Source: JBDTMT01 sp033764095
GTDB taxonomy: Bacteria; Desulfobacterota; Binatia; HRBIN30; CADEER01
Direction of reading: 5' to 3'
Assembly (NCBI GenBank): GCA_033764095.1
Contig: JANRJF010000095.1
Location: 1 to 12,487 of the forward strand
DNA length: 12,487 nt
Part shown: positions 1-5,643 of the stretch, piece after piece
Layout of the letters: each line of letters starts with the position of its first letter
Position numbering within the stretch: the stretch's first letter is position 1
Translations under genes and position numbers: made by a program
The notes under the pieces: model-generated
What the model saw: the letters and a program-made list of their open reading frames with translations, nothing else
Databases searched by the model: none
What the model was told of the DNA's origin: nothing

Positions 1-140
1 AGGGCAAGGTCGACCAGAGCACGCAGGTGTTCCTCAGCGACGAGCAGATCGAACAGGGCTTCGTCCTGCTGTGCCAGGCCAAGCCGCTGTCCGACGTCGT
101 CGTGCAACTCTGCAGCGACGACGAGATCGACCAGCTCTAG
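1..140 (+). CDS. Plant-type [2Fe-2S] ferredoxin, C-terminal fragment
   Basis: Only the last 45 codons are present; the reading frame enters at base 3 and ends at TAG 138-140. The readable protein contains the string VDQSTQVFLSDEQIEQGFVL followed by LCQAKP. That is the typical C-terminal half of plant/cyanobacterial-type ferredoxins, where a (V/E)DQS...FL.D.Q...GF.L.C motif carries the fourth cluster-ligand cysteine (the Cys of LLCQAKP). The other three cysteines would lie upstream, outside the window. The tail is acidic (SDDEIDQL), also usual for the family. It is a small soluble electron carrier, but its redox partner cannot be told from here. The next gene starts 55 bases downstream on the same strand; there is no obvious relation in function. 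Confidence 0.88.
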   Translation, partial: GKVDQSTQVFLSDEQIEQGFVLLCQAKPLSDVVVQLCSDDEIDQL

Positions 141-195
141 GAACGATGCGATTTCAGTCTCGACCGGACGGCCGAGTGCCGGTCCGCTCCGGACG

Positions 196-1164
196 ATGAC
201 GGCGCCCGGGCGACGCGCGCTGCCGACTGCGGCAAGCAAGCTGCTGATCGTTGTCGTCGCGACGCTGGCGACGCTGCTGGCGGCGGAGATCGCCACGCGC
301 CTCGTCTACTCGCGCTCCGATCTCGGCCGGCTGATTTCGTTCGGTAGCGCGCCCACCCGAACGGTTGACGGCGTCGTCCTCTGGGACTCGGAGGACCTGC
401 GCTACGACCGCTCGGACCTGCGCCGGGTCGCCCAGCGTGCCGACACGTTCACCGTCGTCGGCCTCGGCGATTCGATCATGTACGGCATCGAGTTGCCGAA
501 GAGCGACACCTACCTCGAGCAGGCGCGCGACATTCTACAGCGCCGCTTGGAGCAGCCGGTGGAGATGATCAACTTGGCCGTCCGCGGCTACAACACGGCG
601 CAAGAGGACGCCGTCAAGGAACTCGCTCCGCAGCTCCAGCCGGATTTTGTGATCGTACACTGGTGGGGCGACGACGCGCGCCGGTACCGCGTAGTCGGCA
701 ATCACGTGATGGACTTCGGCGATGTCGGCCCAGACGGCCATGTGGCCGGCCAGGCGCTGCCGATTCCCGCCTGGCTGAGTGAACGCCTCCTCATGTACTC
801 CCGATTGTACGCGCTGCTCACCCAGTTGCTGGTCGCTCGCCATCAGCAGAGTCAGCCCTACGATTGGGCGTACGTCGAGACTGCCCTCGCCGACATCCAC
901 AACCGCGCACAACGCAGTGGGGCTAAAATGGTGATCCTCGCTTCGCCCAGTCTTTCCGGGCCGACGCCGGAGGCGCTCCCCGAGCTTGTTGAGCTGCGAC
1001 GGTTCGGGACGGCTCACGGCATCGACGTGATCGATCTCAGCGAATGGTTCAGTGGCGTCCCGGCAACGGAAGTGGCTCTGGACAGCTGCCACTTCAACGC
1101 CAAGGGCCACGCGATCATCGCCGCGCGTCTCGCCGAGTACATGCTCGCCGACCGCTCGCGGTGA
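196..1164 (+). CDS. Membrane-anchored SGNH/GDSL-type hydrolase-like protein
   Basis: 322 residues. An N-terminal signal anchor at about 15-32 (KLLIVVVATLATLLAAEIA) suggests the rest faces the periplasm. The SGNH blocks can be followed: block I is VVGLGDSIMYG with the nucleophile candidate Ser93; block II is the Gly of RGYNT (131); block V is LDSCHFNAKGH with Asp296 and His299 as the D-x-x-H pair. Block III, normally GxND, reads WWGDD at 156-160, so the oxyanion-hole Asn is replaced by Asp. Members of this superfamily are esterases, O-acetyl esterases or acetyltransferases acting on lipids, glycans and peptidoglycan. The glycan genes downstream make a sugar O-acyl group a reasonable substrate guess, but the TPR gene lies between on the other strand. 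The ATG at 196 fits: the anchor follows directly and no earlier in-frame start looks better. Shine-Dalgarno is weak. Confidence 0.82.
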   Translation: MTAPGRRALPTAASKLLIVVVATLATLLAAEIATRLVYSRSDLGRLISFGSAPTRTVDGVVLWDSEDLRYDRSDLRRVAQRADTFTVVGLGDSIMYGIELPKSDTYLEQARDILQRRLEQPVEMINLAVRGYNTAQEDAVKELAPQLQPDFVIVHWWGDDARRYRVVGNHVMDFGDVGPDGHVAGQALPIPAWLSERLLMYSRLYALLTQLLVARHQQSQPYDWAYVETALADIHNRAQRSGAKMVILASPSLSGPTPEALPELVELRRFGTAHGIDVIDLSEWFSGVPATEVALDSCHFNAKGHAIIAARLAEYMLADRSR

Positions 1165-1228
1165 GGGGCCCTGGCGCGACCGACCCTCGGACACGCCGCG
1201 CGGGCGCGTCCTCGATCCGGCATGGGCT

Positions 1229-1257
1229 GATGGCGATCCCCTTATCGCGTCGCCATC
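1229..1257. terminator. Hairpin between convergent genes
   Basis: A perfect 8-base inverted repeat, GATGGCGA (1229-1236) and TCGCCATC (1250-1257), encloses a 13-base loop. It sits in the 97-base gap between the converging SGNH-like and TPR genes, just past the stop codon of the - strand gene. There is no clear T-run on either side, so it is not a textbook intrinsic terminator, but its position suits a bidirectional terminator or an mRNA 3' end stabiliser. Confidence 0.5.
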
Positions 1258-1261
1258 GTGC

Positions 1262-2965
1262 TCACTCGGCTCGGCCCCACACCCGGTCCCAGAGATGGTA
1301 GGAGATGTGCCATTCCGATGAGCTGCGATTGCCGCGCATGGCGACGAGGACCTGCTCCAGCTTCTGCGCAGGGCCACCGCTCAGCGTCGCCATCAGCACC
1401 GGCATCAGGCGCCGACAGTCCGCTTCGACGCGTTGCAGCGCATCCGACTCGCCGGTCAGCAGGGCGAGATTGATTCGCGCGCTGAGCCGATGCGGCTTCT
1501 CGCGCAGGGCCACGTCAAGATCCTCGCGCGCGCGGGCCCTATCGCCCTGGCGCCGGTAGCACTCGCCTCGGTAGACGAAGAGCGTCGGGCCCGCGACCCG
1601 ATTGATCCGCAGCCCCTCCTCCCACGTGCGCTGGGCCCCGGCCAAATCCCCCTGCAGCATCGCCGAAGCACCAAGCCCTATCCATGCCCACTTTGTCGAG
1701 CGGTCGCTCGCCAATGCACGATCGAAGATCGACGCCGCCCGATCGTATTCGCCCAGCCAGAGCTCCACTTCGCCTGCATAGATAAGGAAGAGCGGATCGC
1801 TGTTCACTGTCGGCTCCAGGTCACGGTAGAGCCGGCGGACTGCCTCCGGACCGCGCGTCCATAGGACGCGCTGAATGCGCGCGCCAAGGAAGCGCGGATC
1901 GATTGGCACGTGATACGTGGTCAGCTGTTCGCCGTCGGTCGTGGTAAGGTTTGCTGAGCGATTGCCGGCGAAACGATCGATGACCTGGTCGAGGACGAAG
2001 ACCGCTTCGTTCGGCTCGAGGCCGAGCGGATAGAGCAGCGCGGCATGCTCCAGGTCTCCGATCGTACGATGACCACCGCCGCGCGGCGTGACGCTGCGGA
2101 ACAGGCGCTGCAGCCGCCACCTCGACTGCACGGGCGCTCCAGCTGATCGCTGGCAAGCGATCGACAACTCGCGCTCCAACCGCGCGATAAGATTGAACGC
2201 GGTGCTGGCGATACTCGCCGAATCGGCGGCGCGTACTGCCTCGTCGAACCGCCCCTGCTTGCGCAGCACCGTACTCAGCCAACTCCAGGCCTCGGCGCTC
2301 GTCGCGCCGTCAAGCAACCCGCGCAGCAACGGTTCGGCAGTCTCCAGGTCTCCGTCGAGCACGGCGGCGACCGCGGTAAGGCAGCGCACTTCCGGGCTGT
2401 CCGGAAGACCCGCCAACGCCGCGCGCGCGGCCGCCGGCTGCTTGCGCCAGAGCGCGACGCGCGCGCGCCAGAGGGGCAGGCCGCCAGCTGTCGACAGCAA
2501 GCGCTCGATCTGGTCGACGCGACCGCTGCGTGCCCACCATGCGGCCGCCGCCTCGCGCCCAGCTTCGTCGGGGTGATCCTTCTCCCATGCGGCGATGGCT
2601 GCAGCGGCATCCTCGTCGCGGGCAAGCGCAGCTTCGATGGCGAGGATCTCAAGACCCGACCGTCCCCGGCCGGCCTCCTCGATCAGCTCCCCGACCCACC
2701 AAGGGTCGCCGCTGGACAGCGCTCCGCGCACCAAGCGCTCCCACCCGTCCCCTGACCTCCGCGCCAGCCGAGCCTGTAGTGCGAGTGCCTCGGCGCGTAG
2801 ACCGCTGCCGCGCAACGCCCGCTCCAACCAGTCCTGCGACTCGCCACGTGCCAGCCACTGCGGCGAGAGCACCAGCGCGTCACGCAGCGCCTCTACCCGA
2901 CCCGACTCCCAGCGCTGGCGCAGTGCTTCCGAAGAGGTCGGCGCGCCAAGCGGATCATGGGGCAT
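1262..2965 (-). CDS. Tetratricopeptide-repeat protein, 567 aa
   Basis: The start is the ATG at 2965-2963 and the stop is at 1264-1262. The protein has no signal peptide or membrane segment, so it is probably cytoplasmic. Helix pairs with TPR spacing are visible at about 190-252 and most clearly at 391-494, for example LIYAGEVELWLGEYDRA, then GLGASAMLQGDLAGAQRTWE, then YRGECYRRQGDRARAREDL. Between the two repeat blocks, at about 300-385, lies a non-repetitive segment (GLEPNEAVFVLDQVIDRFAG, then ADPRFLGA-like VPIDPRFLGARIQ). It looks like a distinct conserved element rather than degenerate TPRs. The C-terminus is aromatic (SSSEWHISYHLWDRVWG). TPR proteins bind partner proteins; the partner is not identifiable. 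The gene faces away from the glycan operon and shares the spacer 2966-3539 with it. No Shine-Dalgarno is seen; a hairpin-forming dyad lies just upstream of the ATG. Confidence 0.85.
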   Translation of the reverse strand: MPHDPLGAPTSSEALRQRWESGRVEALRDALVLSPQWLARGESQDWLERALRGSGLRAEALALQARLARRSGDGWERLVRGALSSGDPWWVGELIEEAGRGRSGLEILAIEAALARDEDAAAAIAAWEKDHPDEAGREAAAAWWARSGRVDQIERLLSTAGGLPLWRARVALWRKQPAAARAALAGLPDSPEVRCLTAVAAVLDGDLETAEPLLRGLLDGATSAEAWSWLSTVLRKQGRFDEAVRAADSASIASTAFNLIARLERELSIACQRSAGAPVQSRWRLQRLFRSVTPRGGGHRTIGDLEHAALLYPLGLEPNEAVFVLDQVIDRFAGNRSANLTTTDGEQLTTYHVPIDPRFLGARIQRVLWTRGPEAVRRLYRDLEPTVNSDPLFLIYAGEVELWLGEYDRAASIFDRALASDRSTKWAWIGLGASAMLQGDLAGAQRTWEEGLRINRVAGPTLFVYRGECYRRQGDRARAREDLDVALREKPHRLSARINLALLTGESDALQRVEADCRRLMPVLMATLSGGPAQKLEQVLVAMRGNRSSSEWHISYHLWDRVWGRAE

Positions 2966-2972
2966 TTAGCAA

Positions 2973-3000
2973 TTGTGCAGCGCGTGAAGCGCGATCACAA
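2973..3000. promoter_or_regulatory. Dyad just upstream of the TPR gene
   Basis: Outer arms TTGTG (2973-2977) and CACAA (2996-3000) enclose inner arms GCGC (2980-2983) and GCGC (2989-2992) around a 5-base loop, with small mismatches between. In the mRNA of the - strand TPR gene this would fold at roughly 8 to 35 bases before the ATG, where a ribosome site would be expected. It could be an operator for a dimeric regulator (one half resembles the TGTGA of CRP-type sites, but the spacing does not fit CRP) or a structure that controls translation. Confidence 0.35.
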
Positions 3001-3150
3001 CCGGCAACTCGCTGGCTCGGCCGCTTGGGTCGGCCGGCGCAACATGGACACGCGAACGCGGTGCACAGGAATCGGAGTCGCGCCCGCGGTGCTGGATCTG
3101 GAGACGTGGCGGACATTTTGTGCCCGGCGCGGCAAGGCTGCAGCGAGTCC

Positions 3151-3180
3151 TTGACGATACCGATCGGACCGCTCTATGCG
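3151..3180 (+). promoter_or_regulatory. Weak sigma-70-like promoter candidate
   Basis: TTGACG at 3151-3156 matches the -35 consensus in five of six bases. Eighteen bases later TATGCG matches a -10 box in only three. The position, upstream of the + strand operon, is right, but it would leave a leader of roughly 350 bases before the first start. Offered as the best of poor candidates. Confidence 0.2.
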
Positions 3181-3225
3181 TGAAAAGGGGAGAGGATCGA
3201 AGCTTGAACGAGAACAACAGGGTTG

Positions 3226-3288
3226 CGCTTACCTGTCGCAACGGGCGCACCGCGTACCGCCGTTACGTCACCTTTCGCAGGTAATGCG
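3226..3288. repeat. Interrupted inverted repeat in the operon leader
   Basis: TTACCTG (3229-3235) is the exact reverse complement of CAGGTAA (3278-3284). The pairing extends outward with CGC (3226-3228) against GCG (3286-3288) across one bulged base, and inward through a further short CG-rich match. Arm centres are 49 bases apart. Inside the left arm GTTGCG (3222-3227) and CGCAAC (3237-3242) can also pair, giving a competing small hairpin. Two mutually exclusive folds in a leader could be a regulatory RNA, or the two arms could be half-sites for one protein. Confidence 0.35.
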
Positions 3289-3521
3289 ACCCGTCCACGC
3301 TTGACCGCGACGATCGGATCCGTTGGGCCGGGATCGGCCGCCGGGTCGCCTGATTGGTGCACGGCGATCTGCCGCAGGCGCAGAGGATCGAAAGTGCGGC
3401 ACACACCATGTACCCGGACGCCTCGGTGCGTTCAGCCGAGCTAGCCATGTCGAAACCCATCTGCGACGGCTCCGCACCGCGTCACGCGGTGGAGCCCGTG
3501 GAGGACCCCGCAGGCGGATTG

Positions 3522-3528
3522 AAGGAGG
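3522..3528 (+). promoter_or_regulatory. Consensus Shine-Dalgarno before mini-ORF
   Basis: AAGGAGG is a full match to the anti-Shine-Dalgarno sequence, 11 bases before the ATG at 3540. It is by far the strongest ribosome site seen in the window; most genes here have weak or no such site. It argues that translation starts at 3540, upstream of the dehydrogenase start. Confidence 0.55.
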
Positions 3529-3539
3529 GACTCGAAGCC

Positions 3540-3620
3540 ATGCGCGGGATCACGTGCAACCACATCCGAGGCCACCGCTGGCGTCCGGAGGTTGGTTACA
3601 ATGTTTGGAGTGCGGCGTGA
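3540..3620 (+). other. 26-codon leader ORF, possible broken zinc-ribbon element
   Basis: ATG 3540 to TGA 3618-3620, with a consensus Shine-Dalgarno 11 bases upstream. The peptide is MRGITCNHIRGHRWRPEVGY followed by NVWSAA. Its stop overlaps the GTG of the dehydrogenase gene (GTGA, 3617-3620), so it could couple translation into that gene. If the frame slips back by one base after AAT (3600-3602), reading continues as YNCLECGVNIGFAGLG, joining in frame to the dehydrogenase. The joined sequence has C-x5-H-x-W...C-x2-C-G, a pattern seen in small zinc-ribbon proteins. Three readings are open: a coupling leader peptide, a one-base deletion (real or assembly error) that split a zinc ribbon from the enzyme, or chance. 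No classic slippery heptamer is present. Confidence 0.4.
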
Positions 3621-4876
3621 ACATCGGCTTCGCTGGCTTGGGTAAGCTCGGCTTGCCGGTGGCGCTGGCAATCGAGGCGAAGGGCCATAGGGTCGTGGGC
3701 TATGATCCGGCGGACGGCCCGGGGGAAATGCTGCGCACGCGCCGGCTCAGATACCGAGAGGCCGACGCCGACACGCTGCTGCAGCGGAGCCGAATCGAAA
3801 TGCTCCCGGTCGAAGAAGTGGTGCGCCGCTCCGACCTCGTGTTCGTGACGATTCAGACGCCGCACGAGGCGCGCTTCGAGGGCGTCACGCGGCTGCCTGA
3901 CGAAACGCGCGACTTCGACTATCGGCATTTGTGCGCAGGCGTCGCACAGCTCTCCGAGGCGATCGAGCGTCTCGAGAAAGAAACCATCCTGGTCGTTGTG
4001 TCGACCGTTCTGCCGGGAACGATCCGGCGAGACATCAAGCCGCTCCTCGGGCAGCACGCTCGCCTCTGCTACAACCCGTTCTTCATCGCCATGGGAACGG
4101 CGATCCGTGACTTCCTGAACCCCGAGTTCGTGCTCTTCGGCGTCGATGACGAGCGCTCCGCCTCGGTGGCCGAGGCGTTCTACCGCACCATTCACAACGC
4201 GCCGTTTCGACGCACAACACTGGAAGAGGCTGAGATCATCAAGGTCCTCTACAACACGTTCGTCTCAACCAAGATCGCTTTTGCAAACACGGTGATGGAG
4301 ATCTGTCACCACACACCCGGCGCCGACGTCGACGTGGTGCTCGGGGTGCTACACGAGGCCAACGAGCGACTCGTATCGGCGAAGTATTTGGCGGCCGGGA
4401 TGGGTGACGGCGGCGCGTGCCACCCGCGCGACAACATCGCGCTCAGCCACCTCTCCGCGCGTCTCGGTCTGTCATTCGACTGGTTCCGATGCGTGATGCA
4501 GCAACGCGAGCGGCAGACCGACTGGCTGGCCGACCTCATCGAGCAGCACCGACATGGACGTGACATTCTCGTGCTCGGTCGTTCGTTCAAACCGGAATCC
4601 AACATCGTCACCGGCAGCGCGGCGGCACTCCTCGAGAACATCCTGCGCGAGCGCGGCTTACCCGTGTCGGTCTGGGATCCACACGTGAACGTTGGCGTGC
4701 AGGCACCAAGTGGGCGACCGTTCTGCTACTTCGTCGGAACGAAGCATCCCGAGCTGCGGACGTTTCCGTTCGAACCCGGCTCGGTCGTCCTCGATCCGTG
4801 GCGGTTCGTCAGCGTACCGGCAGAGGTCGAGCTGATTCCGATCGGTCGCGGCCGCCCATACACGGCGGACACGTGA
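3617..4876 (+). CDS. UDP-glucose/GDP-mannose dehydrogenase family protein
   Basis: 419 residues from GTG 3617, with GGAG 6 bases upstream. This start puts the Rossmann fold (NIGFAGLGKLGLPVALAIEA) at the very N-terminus, as in relatives; the frame is open further upstream but without homology-like content. Family: NAD-dependent, four-electron oxidation of a UDP- or GDP-sugar at C6 to the uronic acid. Visible marks are: VVSTVLPGTI after strand 5-6; YNP...GTAIRDFLNPEFVLFG; catalytic-region Lys209 and Asn213 in EIIKVLYNTF; GDGGACHPRDN with the nucleophile candidate Cys268 (usually GGxCFPKD); and LGRSFKPES with Lys325 starting the C-terminal domain. After FKP the usual T-x-D-x-R-x-S is replaced by ESNIVTGSAA, so the conserved Arg is absent, which may change the sugar used. 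The GTGA overlap at 4873-4876 couples it to the glycosyltransferase. It likely supplies the activated sugar for the operon. Confidence 0.9.
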   Translation: MNIGFAGLGKLGLPVALAIEAKGHRVVGYDPADGPGEMLRTRRLRYREADADTLLQRSRIEMLPVEEVVRRSDLVFVTIQTPHEARFEGVTRLPDETRDFDYRHLCAGVAQLSEAIERLEKETILVVVSTVLPGTIRRDIKPLLGQHARLCYNPFFIAMGTAIRDFLNPEFVLFGVDDERSASVAEAFYRTIHNAPFRRTTLEEAEIIKVLYNTFVSTKIAFANTVMEICHHTPGADVDVVLGVLHEANERLVSAKYLAAGMGDGGACHPRDNIALSHLSARLGLSFDWFRCVMQQRERQTDWLADLIEQHRHGRDILVLGRSFKPESNIVTGSAAALLENILRERGLPVSVWDPHVNVGVQAPSGRPFCYFVGTKHPELRTFPFEPGSVVLDPWRFVSVPAEVELIPIGRGRPYTADT

Positions 4877-5637
4877 CCCGATCTCAGATCGACGTCGCCG
4901 TCTGCGTTCCCGTGCTGAACGAACGAGCGGCGCTGGGAGCGTTGTTCGACGACATCGAGTCAACCTTCGCGGGCGGGCGCTATACCGTGTGCGTGGTCGA
5001 CGACGGCAGCACCGACGGCACACGCGAGTTGGTGAGGGAGCGTGCTCGGTCGGATCGGCGCTTTGTCTTACTCGAACGCGAGAAGAGCGGGCCCGGCTGC
5101 CGCCGCGGCGGAGCATCCCGCGCCGGTCTCGAATGGTTGATCGCTAACACGACCCACGCCTTCCACACCGACGTCGACGCGGATGGAGCCCATCGTCCTG
5201 AGGAGGTGGTCCGCGGCATCGAGGTCGCCGCGGCACAGTCTGCGGATGTGATCATCGCATCGAAGTACGTGGCCGGCGCCGTGGTGCGCGGTCGCCCGTT
5301 CGCACGCCGCGCGGGCAGCCGGGCATACAATCTGATGCTGCGCGGGCTGATGGATTGGCGCATCCACGACTACAGCAACACCTTCCGCATCTACCGTCGC
5401 AGCGCCGCGGAGCTCATCCCGCGCTTCGCTCCGCTCTTCGACACGCCAGTCTATCTGGTCGAGATGGTCGCCGTGTGGCTGTCGCACGGCCTGCGCATCG
5501 TCGAAATTCCGACCACCTACATCGAACGCTCACTAGGAGCATCGAAAGTGGTGCCCGGCGATTTTCTGCGTGGCGCGGCCGGAGCCGCGCGGGTCGGGCT
5601 CGCCTATCGGGCCGGTCGCTTTCGATCTGGAGCGTAG
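4873..5637 (+). CDS. Family-2 glycosyltransferase, polyprenyl-phosphate sugar synthase type
   Basis: 254 residues from GTG 4873, overlapping the dehydrogenase stop by 4 bases (GTGA). Family-2 marks: VAVCVPVLNER near the N-terminus, VVDDGSTDGT with Asp43-Asp44, and the metal/nucleotide motif HTDVDADGAH with acidic residues at 100, 102 and 104. The second half resembles dolichol-/polyprenol-phosphate mannose synthases: ASKYVAGAVVRG (129-140), an RxxxSRAYNLMLRGL helix, HDYSNTFRIYRR (165-176) and ERSLGASK (218-225), which matches the family's R-x-x-G-x-S-K. No membrane helices follow, so it is the catalytic-domain-only type working at the cytoplasmic face. The expected reaction is transfer of a sugar from a nucleotide donor to polyprenyl phosphate; whether the sugar is mannose, glucose or the uronic acid made by the neighbour is not visible. 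A longer in-frame ATG at 4798 is rejected because it overlaps the dehydrogenase by 79 bases and adds no family sequence. Confidence 0.92.
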   Translation: MTRSQIDVAVCVPVLNERAALGALFDDIESTFAGGRYTVCVVDDGSTDGTRELVRERARSDRRFVLLEREKSGPGCRRGGASRAGLEWLIANTTHAFHTDVDADGAHRPEEVVRGIEVAAAQSADVIIASKYVAGAVVRGRPFARRAGSRAYNLMLRGLMDWRIHDYSNTFRIYRRSAAELIPRFAPLFDTPVYLVEMVAVWLSHGLRIVEIPTTYIERSLGASKVVPGDFLRGAAGAARVGLAYRAGRFRSGA

Positions 5638-5643
5638 CGCTCC

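Larger units (their letters stand above)
2966..3539. other. Divergent intergenic spacer, no convincing gene
   Basis: About 570 bases between the divergent TPR gene (- strand) and the leader ORF of the dehydrogenase operon (+ strand). Open frames exist on both strands but are rich in Arg, Ser and Pro, lack recognisable motifs and read like chance frames in GC-rich DNA. The spacer should hold the promoters of both transcription units. It contains a dyad at 2973-3000, a longer interrupted inverted repeat at 3226-3288 and one weak sigma-70-like match at 3151-3180, each listed separately. It is visibly less GC-rich than the genes to the right, which suits a regulatory region. Confidence 0.6.

Noticed and set aside
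146..199. 17-codon ORF between the ferredoxin and SGNH-like genes, with AGGA just upstream and a stop overlapping the ATG at 196
   Set aside because: The layout resembles the mini-ORF at 3540, but the peptide is Arg-rich and featureless, and the ribosome site is only 3 bases from the ATG. Chance is the simpler explanation.
535..1377. 280-codon open frame on the - strand opposite the SGNH-like gene
   Set aside because: It overlaps the SGNH-like gene almost completely, has no recognisable motif and runs across the convergent hairpin.
2971..3000. CRP/FNR-type operator upstream of the TPR gene
   Set aside because: One half reads TGTGA, but the second half and the 6-base spacing do not match; kept only as a generic dyad.
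2966..3250. 94-codon open frame on the - strand whose TAA directly abuts the TPR gene ATG
   Set aside because: The composition is Ser/Arg/Pro-heavy with no motif and no ribosome site. The adjacency is striking but unsupported.
3597..3602. TACAAT as a -10 box directly before the dehydrogenase gene
   Set aside because: There is no acceptable -35 sequence 16-18 bases upstream, and it would lie inside the mini-ORF.
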